From an uncultured Clostridia bacterium (GTDB taxonomy: Bacteria > Bacillota > Clostridia > Oscillospirales > Oscillospiraceae), in assembly GCA_947572235.1 (NCBI GenBank), contig CANPBB010000004.1:1-61679 (forward strand): a DNA stretch of 61,679 nt. The letters are read 5' to 3'. Made by a program: the position numbers and the translations under genes. Under the pieces are notes generated by a model that was not told the DNA's origin, made no database searches, and saw only the letters and a list, made by a program, of their open reading frames with translations. Position 1 is the stretch's first letter; every line of letters starts with the position of its first letter. Of this stretch, positions 49,179 to 57,213 are shown piece after piece.

Positions 49179-50750
49179 TTATTGGCCCACATAGCCCATG
49201 CCCTTGTCGTTGATGGCAGCCTCGCCTACACTCTCGATCAAGGCGTCATACCACGTAGTGTAGTCCTCAGTGCGCAGGCTGGCCTCGGCGTTCATATACC
49301 ACTGAGGCAGATTATCCGCCACGTAGTACATCAGGTGGTAGCCGTAGTCGGTCTTGACAATGCCGCTGTCCCCCGGCTTCCGGGCGCTGTCGAAGATCCA
49401 GTCGTTGAAGGTCTCCACCATCCGGCCCTGATAGACGCCGGTATAGATGCCGCCCTGCTGGGCGTTGCTGTCCTGGGAGTTGTCCCGGGCCAGCTGGGCG
49501 AAGCCCGCCTCGGTGCCGTCCCAAGAGGCCAAGATCTCCTCCGCCTTGGCCTTGACCAGCCCATCAATCTCCTCGTCAGAGGTGCCCTCCGGGATGGCGT
49601 TGGTAAGGTTGTCCTTGGTGATCAGCACATGGCGCACGTCCACGGTCTTGGTCTCATCCAAATAGCGGCGGTCAAAGACCACCACATACCAAGTGCTGGT
49701 GGAGTCGCTGTCCATCATGGTGGCGTCGCCGGCCTTGCGGCCCTCCTCGAAGCACCAGTTGATATAGGCCAAGGTGCCGTTGGCGCCCTTGTCCACCTTG
49801 GTGTAGGTGGCGTTGTCGTACTTCTTGGCCTCGCTCTCCAGATCCGCACCGGCGTTGTAGGCGTCCAAGATGGCCTTGGCGGTCTCCTCGGCGGCGCTCA
49901 TAGCGGCGGCTTTCTCCTCATCGGTGGCCTCAATAGTGTTGCCGTCGGCGTCCTTCTGCTCCTCGGGGGCGCCGTCCACGCTGACTAAGCGGTAGGCCAC
50001 GCTGTCATAGCTGGCGGGGGCCGTATTGTAAACCTCTCTCACCTGCTCCTCGGTGTAGGTGAGGGATTCATTGTGGGCGGAGGAGAAAGCGGTGGCCAGT
50101 GTATAGTCCTTCAAATTAGACTCGAAGGTGCTCTTAGGCATATGGCCCTTGGCTAAATAGCCGCCGTACATGCTGTCCAAGTAATTGCCATAGGAGGTGC
50201 CGCGGATAGTGGCCGCATCCTTGATCCCTTGGATGCTCTCCTCCAGCGCGGTGGTGTCCTCGGCGGAGAGGGTAAAGCCCTCCGCCTTGGCGGCGGCTGT
50301 GGCGGCGGTGACAAAGCGCAGAGTCTCTACCGCCTGCTCCTTAAAGTATTCGTCCCAAGTCTGGGCGTCCTCCTCGGTGGAATTGAAGGCCTTCTGCTCC
50401 GACAGGGGGAGGCTGGTGTTCAGACCCACATAGCTCAGGCCGCTGCTGCCCAACTGGCTGACCACGTTGGTGTAGAAGCTGTTCAGAGCCTCATAGTAGT
50501 AGAAAGCCACGTCCTCGGCGCTGTAGGAGACGCCGTCGATGGTGACCGCGTTGGTCTTGCGCTCAATGATGCCGCTGTTGTAAACCAGCAGGGCCACCGT
50601 GACCGCCACAAACAACACGCCGATGACAGAGTAGAGGATGGTGCTCTTTCGCTCCGCCGCCTTTCTCTGGGCGTCTTGGACTGCCTTCTTGTCAACGCCG
50701 CCGGAGGCGAGAAATTCCTGACGCTTTTTGCGCTCTCTGGATGCACTCAT
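49179..50750 (-). CDS. membrane-anchored parvulin-type peptidyl-prolyl isomerase (PrsA/SurA-like)
   Basis: A 523-residue foldase. A basic cytosolic N terminus and one helix (about 37-58, TILYSVIGVLFVAVTVALLVY) anchor it. There is no lipobox, unlike typical PrsA. A SurA-N-like helical domain covers about 80-260. The parvulin domain (about 370-490) has VDVRHVLITKDN, then FAQLARDNSQD and GDSGIVKTDYGYHLMYYV. It would assist folding of exported proteins outside the membrane. The start at 50750 uses AAAGGA about 13 bases upstream; TTG at 50771 is less likely. Promoter at 50846-50874. Confidence 0.88.
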   Translation of the reverse strand: MSASRERKKRQEFLASGGVDKKAVQDAQRKAAERKSTILYSVIGVLFVAVTVALLVYNSGIIERKTNAVTIDGVSYSAEDVAFYYYEALNSFYTNVVSQLGSSGLSYVGLNTSLPLSEQKAFNSTEEDAQTWDEYFKEQAVETLRFVTAATAAAKAEGFTLSAEDTTALEESIQGIKDAATIRGTSYGNYLDSMYGGYLAKGHMPKSTFESNLKDYTLATAFSSAHNESLTYTEEQVREVYNTAPASYDSVAYRLVSVDGAPEEQKDADGNTIEATDEEKAAAMSAAEETAKAILDAYNAGADLESEAKKYDNATYTKVDKGANGTLAYINWCFEEGRKAGDATMMDSDSTSTWYVVVFDRRYLDETKTVDVRHVLITKDNLTNAIPEGTSDEEIDGLVKAKAEEILASWDGTEAGFAQLARDNSQDSNAQQGGIYTGVYQGRMVETFNDWIFDSARKPGDSGIVKTDYGYHLMYYVADNLPQWYMNAEASLRTEDYTTWYDALIESVGEAAINDKGMGYVGQ

Positions 50751-50845
50751 GATATTTTTTATTCCTTTCAAAGTGAACTATGGACGCGGCCATTTTTACC
50801 CGCTCCGTAGAGGGAAATGGAAGCGTCTCTCCAAAACACCATAAT

Positions 50846-50874
50846 AGTATAGCGTATTATGTGAGAAACTGCAA
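50846..50874 (-). promoter_or_regulatory. promoter of the parvulin foldase gene
   Basis: Minus strand: TTGCAG (50874-50869), 17 bases, TATACT (50851-50846). Confidence 0.75.
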
Positions 50875-50972
50875 GAAAAAACTTGTTGAAAAAATGTAAA
50901 TTTGCGTAGGAGGTGTGCGCGGTGCCGCCCGCGGCTTTTTGATGAGCATCCGCTCTGCCGGCTCTGCCCATG

Positions 50973-51009
50973 AAAAAAACGGAGCCGCCCCTTTGCAGGA
51001 CGGCTCCGT
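50973..51009 (-). terminator. terminator of the class A penicillin-binding protein gene
   Basis: ACGGAGCCG (50979-50987) pairs with CGGCTCCGT (51001-51009). On the minus strand the hairpin is followed by seven T (complement of 50973-50979). Confidence 0.9.
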
Positions 51010-51012
51010 CTC

Positions 51013-53823
51013 TCAATTCAGCAGAGTATCCAGCCAACCCGGCAGTCCGCTGTCCCCCTTATCGGAAGGGTCTATGCCCTCATCGGGAGTCTCCTGGTCT
51101 GTGGGATCACCGGGGGCTGTGGGATTCTCCGGATCCACAGGGGTCGGGATCGTGGGCGTCGGGGCGTTGGGATCGTACTCCGGGCTGTTGGGGTCATAGG
51201 TGGGATCGTACCACGGGCTGTTGGGATCCGTGGGGTCGTAGGGGAAGTTGGGGTCGTTAGGATCAACGAGCGGTGAGGTGTGGACATCGCAGGGACCCAA
51301 GGCGATGGCACTCTGAAGCAGCTTGTCATTGTCCTCCGCCAAGATGGGCGTACCGTTGACAGTTACCTCGCCAGTAACGGGATCGGTGGTGGTGGTACCG
51401 TCAGGGATAACCAGATTCTCCCGCTCAAAGTTGACATAGGTGCGGCTCTCCCGGCAGTCCTCGGGACACATCTCGCTGGCCAGCTTTCCGCTCACGGTAC
51501 AGATCTCAATACTCTGGTGAATCTCACAGGTGGCGGTGGGACCGGTGTTGCTGACCATCTTTACCGACTCCGCAGGACAGCCTGCGCCGGCCCTAAGGCC
51601 GCTCTGGGTGCAGATGCTCATATTGCCGATTCCCCCGGCGGGCGTGTTGAAGTCCTTGTTCTCCAGTCCCTCGTGTACGCGGCTCATCACCTTCTGCCAC
51701 ATCTGCGCTGCCGGGTTGCCATTCCAGCTGACGGTGGTATTGTAGCCGTAGCCCACCCAAACTGCGGCGCAGTAGTAGGGGGTGTAGCCCACGAAGTACC
51801 GGTCGAAAAGGTCGGAGGTGGTACCAGTTTTGCCGGCCACGGTCATGTTGTTGATTCGGGCCTCTGTACCGGTGCCGGCGTTCACCACCTGCTTGAGGAG
51901 TACGTTCATCTGATAGGCCGTGGTCTCCTTCATCGCCACCCAAGAGAGGTCCGGGTTGTCCGTGTTGTCCAAGATCACTTGGCCGTCGGCGTCCTCGACT
52001 TTGGTATAGGTGATGGGCACGTTGTACTTGCCGTCATTGGCGAAGGCGGAGAAAGCCGCAGCCATCTCCCGCGTATTGACGCCGTAGGTGAGTCCGCCCA
52101 TAGCCAAGGGGGCCTCCCCCAAGTCCGAGGGCACCAAGGTGGTAAAGCCCAAATTGGTGGTCAAAAACTCATAGGAAGCGGCATAGCCCAGCTCGTTGAG
52201 CACCCGGATAGCCACCGTGTTGCAGGAGTAGCGCACCGCTGTGCTGATGGTGACCAGTCCCCGGTAGCGTGTGGGGGAGTTCTTGGGATAGCCGCCGGTC
52301 TGCCGGTCATTGAGCTTCAGCGGGTAGTCGTCATAGACGTTGGCCATGGTGATGGTGCCGTGTTCGATGGCCGGGGCATAGACCGAAAGGGGTTTGAAGG
52401 CGGAGCCGCAGGGCCGCCGTGTCATGGCATAGCTCTGAAGCCGGTTGCCCTCCTTCTCCCCGATAAGGCCCGAGGTAGCCACTACATGGCCGGTATAGGG
52501 GTCTATAATGGTGATGCCCGACTGAAGCCTGTCCCCCTTGGCGTTCTGCTTATCTAAGTTCGTCTCGTCGGTATAGACACTGTCCACAATCTCCTGAATG
52601 TCCGGGTCCACGGTGGCGTAGATTTTGTAGCCGGCGTTGTAAATCATCTGCACGGCGGTGTCCTCGGAGTAGTGGTACTTCTCCATCAGGTCCTGCTTTA
52701 CGTCGTTAAAGACCTGCTCCACGAACCAAGACCAGTACTTGCTGCCCTTGGATCCGGCGGGCATATCGGGCTCGTCGCCCTCCTCGCCTCCTTCCTCCCC
52801 CTCTTCAGGGGTGGGGCCGTACTTGGCTTCGTACTCCGGCGTACCGTAGAAGACCAGTTCCTCGGCCATGGCTTGGTCATACTCGGCTTGGGAGATTTTT
52901 CCTTGATCCTTCATTTCCCAAAGGATATTCTCCTGCCGCCACTTGTTGTGCTGCACAGTGGTCCAATCCACATAGATAGGATCGCCGTTTTCATCCACTT
53001 CTTTGGTGTCATGGGCGACAACATTATTGAATAGGGGGTTATAGATCGAGGGGTTGTTGGTAATGGCAATAATGCTGGCAATCTGAGCTAAGGACAGTTC
53101 AGAGACATCCTTATTGAAGTAGGTCTTGGCCGCCGCGCCGATACCGTAGGCCTTGCTACCGAAATAGACCTTGTTCAGGTAGTTCTCCATGATGTCCTCT
53201 TTGGAGTAGTTCTGCTCCAGAGCGAGGGCACGGAAAATCTCTGTAACCTTCCGTTTCACCGTGGCCTGATCGTACTCGGTGACGTTCTTGATCACCTGCT
53301 GGGTGATGGTGGAGCCGCCGAAGGTGTTGCGCATGCCGAAGAACATGTTGACTACCGCGCCGGCGGTGCGCCGCCAGTCTACGCCGTGGTGGGACTTGAA
53401 CCGCTTGTCCTCAATGGCGATGGTGGCGTCGATGGCGTACTGGGGGATGTCCTGATAGTCCAGCCAGATCCGGTTCTCCTTGCCGTAGAGGTACTGGAGT
53501 TCCAGCCACTGCCCGGTCTCCTTGTCCTGGTAGTAGACAATGGAGGTCTGATTCATGGTGAAGGCCTCTAAATTGACGGCCAGCTCCGGAGCCAAGGTGG
53601 TCTCCACATACTTGAAGAAGATCCAAGCGAAGATGCCCACAGTCAGCACACCAATCAGACACAGCGTGCCCATCACCTTGAAGAACATACCGATTCCGCG
53701 GAGGATACTCCGCTTCTTCTTTTTCTTAGTGCTCCGTTTCCGCTGAGGCGCGGCGCCCTCCTCCACTCGGCGCCCGGTGCTGCTGTGATCGGCGCTGCGG
53801 GGGGACTTGCTGCTGTTTTCCAT
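51013..53823 (-). CDS. class A penicillin-binding protein (PBP1a family)
   Basis: A 936-residue bifunctional enzyme. A basic cytosolic tail and one helix (about 45-70) are followed by the GT51 glycosyltransferase domain, with EDKRFKSHHGVDWRR and GGSTITQQVIKN. The transpeptidase domain has RPCGSAFKPL (S-A-F-K), RYSCNTVA and GKTGTTSD. A Cys-containing linker and an acidic Pro/Asp/Asn-rich tail (about 860-936, DPN units) end the protein. It polymerises and cross-links peptidoglycan. The start at 53823 has AAGGAGG about 9 bases upstream. Its promoter is at 54034-54062. Confidence 0.95.
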   Translation of the reverse strand: MENSSKSPRSADHSSTGRRVEEGAAPQRKRSTKKKKKRSILRGIGMFFKVMGTLCLIGVLTVGIFAWIFFKYVETTLAPELAVNLEAFTMNQTSIVYYQDKETGQWLELQYLYGKENRIWLDYQDIPQYAIDATIAIEDKRFKSHHGVDWRRTAGAVVNMFFGMRNTFGGSTITQQVIKNVTEYDQATVKRKVTEIFRALALEQNYSKEDIMENYLNKVYFGSKAYGIGAAAKTYFNKDVSELSLAQIASIIAITNNPSIYNPLFNNVVAHDTKEVDENGDPIYVDWTTVQHNKWRQENILWEMKDQGKISQAEYDQAMAEELVFYGTPEYEAKYGPTPEEGEEGGEEGDEPDMPAGSKGSKYWSWFVEQVFNDVKQDLMEKYHYSEDTAVQMIYNAGYKIYATVDPDIQEIVDSVYTDETNLDKQNAKGDRLQSGITIIDPYTGHVVATSGLIGEKEGNRLQSYAMTRRPCGSAFKPLSVYAPAIEHGTITMANVYDDYPLKLNDRQTGGYPKNSPTRYRGLVTISTAVRYSCNTVAIRVLNELGYAASYEFLTTNLGFTTLVPSDLGEAPLAMGGLTYGVNTREMAAAFSAFANDGKYNVPITYTKVEDADGQVILDNTDNPDLSWVAMKETTAYQMNVLLKQVVNAGTGTEARINNMTVAGKTGTTSDLFDRYFVGYTPYYCAAVWVGYGYNTTVSWNGNPAAQMWQKVMSRVHEGLENKDFNTPAGGIGNMSICTQSGLRAGAGCPAESVKMVSNTGPTATCEIHQSIEICTVSGKLASEMCPEDCRESRTYVNFERENLVIPDGTTTTDPVTGEVTVNGTPILAEDNDKLLQSAIALGPCDVHTSPLVDPNDPNFPYDPTDPNSPWYDPTYDPNSPEYDPNAPTPTIPTPVDPENPTAPGDPTDQETPDEGIDPSDKGDSGLPGWLDTLLN

Positions 53824-54033
53824 GACGGAACACCTCCTTTTTCTTGAAATGGATTCCCGTCCAAAACACAGACCCTCCAAAGCATCATAGGAGGGGTAGA
53901 ACTGATTGCATCGCGTATGAGGCGTGATATACGGGAGACACGCCCCAATGGGATCATAGGCCGAACATTCTGCCCGCCTCACAGAGGCCGGGAGAGAGGC
54001 TGAAACGCAAAAGCGTCATAGCCATTGAGGGCT

Positions 54034-54062
54034 ATTATACCACGTTTGCCCCCTCTTGAAAA
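54034..54062 (-). promoter_or_regulatory. promoter of the class A penicillin-binding protein gene
   Basis: Minus strand: TTTTCA (54062-54057), 17 bases, perfect TATAAT (54039-54034). Confidence 0.65.
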
Positions 54063-54123
54063 GGGGTATTTTCCCTGACAGAAAAAATCTGGGTCTGGGG
54101 CCTTTGATCTTGCATTTCCCCTC

Positions 54124-54152
54124 TTGCATTTTTTCAAAAATCGCGCTACAAT
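54124..54152 (+). promoter_or_regulatory. promoter of the DUF1292 gene
   Basis: TTGCAT (54124-54129), 17 bases, TACAAT (54147-54152). Confidence 0.75.
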
Positions 54153-54179
54153 AGAAACAACAGAAGAAAGGAGCGGGCT

Positions 54180-54464
54180 ATGAGCGAGGAGTACGGTCCC
54201 GATTTTATCACCATCACAGACGAGGACGGCAACGATATCGAGCTGGAGTTCGTAGCCTCTCTGGAGCACCGGGGGCAGACCTACACAGCCTTCTTTCCCG
54301 CGGTGGAGGAGGGCGCCGACGAGGACGGTGAGGAGTACGGTCTGATTATCCTCAAGACGATTGCCGAGAACGGCGAAGAGCTCCTCTCCACCTTGGACAG
54401 CGACGCGGAGGCGGAGGAGGTCTACGACCTCTTCATGGAGCAGCTCTTCGAGGACGAGGAGTAG
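54180..54464 (+). CDS. DUF1292 (YrzB-like) acidic protein
   Basis: A 94-residue very acidic protein: DFITITDEDGNDIELEFVAS, YTAFFPAVEEGADEDGEEYG, LIILKTIAENGEELLSTLDS and a final EEVYDLFMEQLFEDEE. This is the DUF1292 family, common in Firmicutes, usually near ruvX-alaS genes but alone here. Its function is unknown. AAAGGAGCGGGCT precedes the ATG. Confidence 0.92.
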   Translation: MSEEYGPDFITITDEDGNDIELEFVASLEHRGQTYTAFFPAVEEGADEDGEEYGLIILKTIAENGEELLSTLDSDAEAEEVYDLFMEQLFEDEE

Positions 54465-54600
54465 CGGGAAAAATTCCCCTGCCGCGTTCGACAATATTTC
54501 CGCCCCAAAGCTCCCATACTATCCCCACCAAATTCGCGGCGTAGCCGCAAAGGGGCCTTCAAAAAGTTTGCAGCGTGCACGCCGCAAAAATCTAAAATCA
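54465..54600. other. downstream of the DUF1292 gene, no gene seen
   Basis: Start of a 740-base stretch without a coding gene. GTAGCCGCAAAGGGGCC and GCAGCGTGCACGCCGC are locally self-complementary, and no T-run terminator is visible. The rest holds repeat copy C, a possible structured RNA, a terminator-like hairpin and the hemerythrin promoter. Confidence 0.5.
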
Positions 54601-54718
54601 TTTTTCCGAAACCGCGTTTTCGGGGAAATACCTTTCAGTCGACAAGCGTGCGAGTGTAAGCGAGTGCGACGCAGGCGGCTGCAAGCCTTTTCGTTTGAAA
54701 TCCGCAGATTTCAAACGA
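54601..54718 (-). repeat. dispersed palindromic repeat, copy C (inverted)
   Basis: Read on the minus strand from 54718: TCGTTTGAAATC pairs with GATTTCAAACGA as a perfect 12-base hairpin (54691-54702, 54707-54718), matching the first part of copy A (GAAATCTGCGGATTTCAAAC). About 80 bases on comes CCGAAAACGCGGTTTCGG (near 54606-54623), matching the distal part of copy A. The module order is the same as in A. Confidence 0.7.
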
Positions 54719-54777
54719 GCGCGTAAGCGCAAACTGCCCTGCGGGGTTCGTGATGCGTCTTTTTTTAACCCACATTT

Positions 54778-54906
54778 CGTTATACGGGATGCCGCCCTCA
54801 GCCTGTGGTTTGCAGGCCTCCCGACTGCCACGTTTGCGGTTGGAAGTTGGAAGCAGTGAAGCTGGCTGGAGGCAACCCACCTGCTCACTATGTGCAGGTT
54901 ATAACG
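54778..54906. ncRNA. possible structured RNA or folded repeat, identity unknown
   Basis: The ends CGTTATA (54778-54784) and TATAACG (54900-54906) are complementary. Inside, GCCTCC (54816-54821) pairs with GGAGGC (54868-54873), and a separate hairpin ACCTGC (54879-54884) / GCAGGT (54894-54899) abuts the closing stem. A closing helix, an open bubble with a side hairpin on the 3' arm and a terminal arm would suit a 6S-like RNA. The closing helix is short and no promoter is evident. It may instead be a folded mobile repeat. The strand is undecided. Confidence 0.35.
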
Positions 54907-54944
54907 AGGCGCGCACGGCCCAGGCGGGGCTTGTTATTTCGCTG

Positions 54945-54985
54945 AAAAGGAGAGGCTGGTCACAAGGACCGGCCTCTCCTTTTTG
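54945..54985 (+). terminator. 17-bp stem terminator downstream of the structured element
   Basis: 54945-54961 pairs with 54967-54983 (one T-G wobble), loop ACAAG, ending in five T. A-run on the left permits use on the minus strand too. Confidence 0.85.
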
Positions 54986-55075
54986 CCGCTCAAAGCCCTC
55001 CTGCGTCCGCATCGCCGGGGCGGAGGGGAGTGGAAAGATGGCGGTGCTCCCACAGGTAAAAAATTAACAGGGGGA

Positions 55076-55104
55076 TTGAAAGTAAATACCACATGTTGTA
55101 TAAT
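55076..55104 (+). promoter_or_regulatory. promoter of the hemerythrin-receiver gene
   Basis: TTGAAA (55076-55081), 17 bases, perfect TATAAT (55099-55104). In the leader, GCCGCGG (55167-55173) pairs with CCGCGGC (55184-55190), directly against the ribosome site AAGGAGG. Confidence 0.85.
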
Positions 55105-55205
55105 GCTGGGGTAGCTGTTCCTCTGCCCTCTATATTATGCGCTCTGAGGGCGGGGTCATCAATATTGCCGCGGAGGTGTGCGGCCGCGGCGAAGGAGGAT
55201 GTACT

Positions 55206-56564
55206 ATGGTGACTGAATTTGTATGGCAGGACGAGTTCAAAATCGGCGTGGAGAGTATCGACCATGAGCACCAGCGGCTGTTCAAGATCATCAACAAGCT
55301 CTTCGCTTTCCGGGAGGAGGAGAAGGACAGCCAGTGGACATGTCAGGAGAGCATCAAGTACTTTAAGGATCATGCAATAAAGCACTTTGCCGATGAGGAG
55401 GCGTACATGCTCTCCATTGACTACGAAGGCTTGGCAGAGCACCGCCGTATTCACCGGGGCTTTCGGGAGAATACCCTCCCTGCCTTGGAACAGGAGCTGG
55501 AGCAGACGAATTACGCCCCCGATGCGGTGGACCACTTCCTCGGCGTTTGTACTGGCTGGCTGATCGGCCACACCCTTACTGAGGATCAGGCCATCACCGG
55601 CAAACGGGATGGGAAGTGGGAGAACCTGCTGCCTAGCGAGGAGCTGAAGGCCTTGGAGAAGGTGATCGTGCAGCTGGTATTCAACCTCTTCCACTTGGAG
55701 TCCCAAATGATCAGCGAGGCCTATGGCGGCGAGAAGTTCGGCAAGGGGGTCTACTACCGCTTGGTTTATGGAACGAAGAAGGACCAGCGGCGGCAGGAGA
55801 TCATATTGGTCTTTGAGGAGAAGCTGCTGATCAACACCGTGGGAAAGATCTTGGGCATTCAGACCGGAAAGCTGGACACCATGCTGGTCCACGCCGCCCG
55901 TTACACCGCCCGCCAGTTTGTCTCCCGTGTTCTGGAGCACTTCCCGGCAGAGGAGGGGAGTGAGCTGCGGGAGGAGAACCTGCTGACCTACGAGCAGTTC
56001 AAGAAGATCTTCGAACGGGAGGAGTTCCAAGCCAGCCTCCTGTTCAACACCGGCGGGGCGGGGTACTTCGCCTACTGTGTCATCGCCCCGCACCTGCTGA
56101 AGGCGAACGTGGCTACCCCCATCGGGGCGGAGAACGCCATGGACGAGGTGGAGCGCTATCTGTCCCAGCGCCGGGAGGAGGAGGCCGTCCACAAGCGCAA
56201 GATCCTGGTGGTGGACGACTCCCTCACCATCCGGGAGAGCATCAAGCGCCTTCTGGAGCCGGACTACGAGGTGGCCATGGCGGACTCCGGCGTGGCGGCT
56301 ATCCGCACCATCACTCTGAACCGGCCGGACCTTGTGCTCCTGGACTACGAGATGCCTGTGTGCGACGGGCGGCAGACGCTGGAGATGCTCCGCTCGGATC
56401 CGGTATTTGCCGATCTGCCGGTGATCTTTCTCACCGGCCGCCGGGACACGGACAGCATGATTAAGGTGATGCCCCTGAAGCCCGCCGGCTATCTCATCAA
56501 GCAGTCCAAGCCGGAGGAGATCAAGCAGGAGATTGACAACTTCTTTGCCAAGCACGTGAAGTAG
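55206..56564 (+). CDS. hemerythrin - CheX-like - receiver fusion protein
   Basis: A 452-residue soluble protein of three parts. Residues 8-130 form a hemerythrin with all seven expected di-iron ligands: H22 (IDHEHQRLF), H60 and E64 (HFADEE), H79 and H83 (EHRRIH), H122 and D127 (GHTLTED). Residues about 145-320 resemble a CheC/CheX-type phosphatase domain, by eye. Residues 331-452 are a receiver with D337/D338, acceptor D380 (LVLLDYEMP), T410 and K432. It may sense O2 or NO and pass the signal through the receiver. The start at 55206 has AAGGAGG 7 bases upstream. Confidence 0.85.
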   Translation: MVTEFVWQDEFKIGVESIDHEHQRLFKIINKLFAFREEEKDSQWTCQESIKYFKDHAIKHFADEEAYMLSIDYEGLAEHRRIHRGFRENTLPALEQELEQTNYAPDAVDHFLGVCTGWLIGHTLTEDQAITGKRDGKWENLLPSEELKALEKVIVQLVFNLFHLESQMISEAYGGEKFGKGVYYRLVYGTKKDQRRQEIILVFEEKLLINTVGKILGIQTGKLDTMLVHAARYTARQFVSRVLEHFPAEEGSELREENLLTYEQFKKIFEREEFQASLLFNTGGAGYFAYCVIAPHLLKANVATPIGAENAMDEVERYLSQRREEEAVHKRKILVVDDSLTIRESIKRLLEPDYEVAMADSGVAAIRTITLNRPDLVLLDYEMPVCDGRQTLEMLRSDPVFADLPVIFLTGRRDTDSMIKVMPLKPAGYLIKQSKPEEIKQEIDNFFAKHVK

Positions 56565-56584
56565 GGAAGGGGCTGTGTACATGG

Positions 56585-56628
56585 AACCGCCCGCCTGTCC
56601 TTTGACAGGCGGGCGGTTTGGCATTTTT
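56585..56628 (+). terminator. terminator of the hemerythrin-receiver gene
   Basis: Perfect 15-base arms 56585-56599 and 56604-56618, loop CTTT, then TGGCA and five T. Confidence 0.9.
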
Positions 56629-56700
56629 GGGGGGGCAGGCGGGGCGATTCCGGCAAAAGCCGCCGGCCCCCGTGAAGGTAAGTGCGTTGGATGGAGATCG

Positions 56701-57213
56701 TCAGGCGCCGAGATCCTCGCCGCCCAGATCGCCCCCTAAATCTCCGGTGAGGTCGCCCTCCAGGCCCAGACCGTCGCCGATGGTGGGATCCTCCTCGTCC
56801 TCCTCCGGTTCGGGGGCGGGAATGAACTCCGACAGCCACGCCTCCTCCGGAAGGCCGGCCAGATAGGCGGGCAGGTTGATGATGATGCCGTCCATGTTGT
56901 AGGGAAGTGTCAGCTCGATCTCCTCGATCCGGGGTTCATCGCCCTTTTTCTCGGTGATCTCCAAGATCATCTTGAAGTTCTGACCGATCCAAGTGGCCAT
57001 GCCGCGCTCCCGCTTGCCCAGCTTGGCGACCTCCTCATCCTTGACGGTGACAACCACTCGCTCAAAGGCCTTGTACTCATTGCCTTGGTAGTTCTCAACG
57101 GTTTTGTTGTCAAAATAAATGGTGTGTCCCCGGCCAATGACCATCATGGTGGCGGCGATGGCGATCACCACGGCCAAGGCAGTCAGGCGGATCACAAGTC
57201 CTTTCTTGTTCAC
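56701..57213 (-). CDS. DUF6672-like protein of the ABC importer operon
   Basis: A 170-residue protein with an N-terminal anchor helix (about 9-27), then a mainly beta extracytosolic domain (HTIYFDNKTVENYQGNEYKA, VVVTVKDEEVAKLGKRERG). The acidic C-terminal tail (about 130-170) becomes Gly/Asp/Leu repeats (GDL units). I associate this type with DUF6672 proteins encoded after BmpA-type ABC importers. The start overlaps the permease stop (ATGA on the minus strand), so it is co-translated. Its role in the transporter is unknown. Confidence 0.78.
   Translation of the reverse strand: MNKKGLVIRLTALAVVIAIAATMMVIGRGHTIYFDNKTVENYQGNEYKAFERVVVTVKDEEVAKLGKRERGMATWIGQNFKMILEITEKKGDEPRIEEIELTLPYNMDGIIINLPAYLAGLPEEAWLSEFIPAPEPEEDEEDPTIGDGLGLEGDLTGDLGGDLGGEDLGA

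Larger units (their letters stand above)
53824..54179. other. divergent intergenic region: penicillin-binding protein leader and DUF1292 promoter
   Basis: No gene. It holds the minus-strand promoter at 54034-54062 with a 210-base leader, and the plus-strand promoter at 54124-54152. Confidence 0.6.

Noticed and set aside
54810..54875. Signal recognition particle RNA (GGAAG...GGAAGCAG similarity)
   Set aside because: The conserved SRP loop needs GGAAGGAAGCAGC with a specific asymmetric bulge. Here GGAAG and GGAAGCAG are split by TT and the flanking stem does not form.
54598..54888. Minus-strand open frames across the 54.6-54.9 kb region
   Set aside because: They translate repeat copy C and the structured element. 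No ribosome site exists, and such frames recur wherever the repeat is present.
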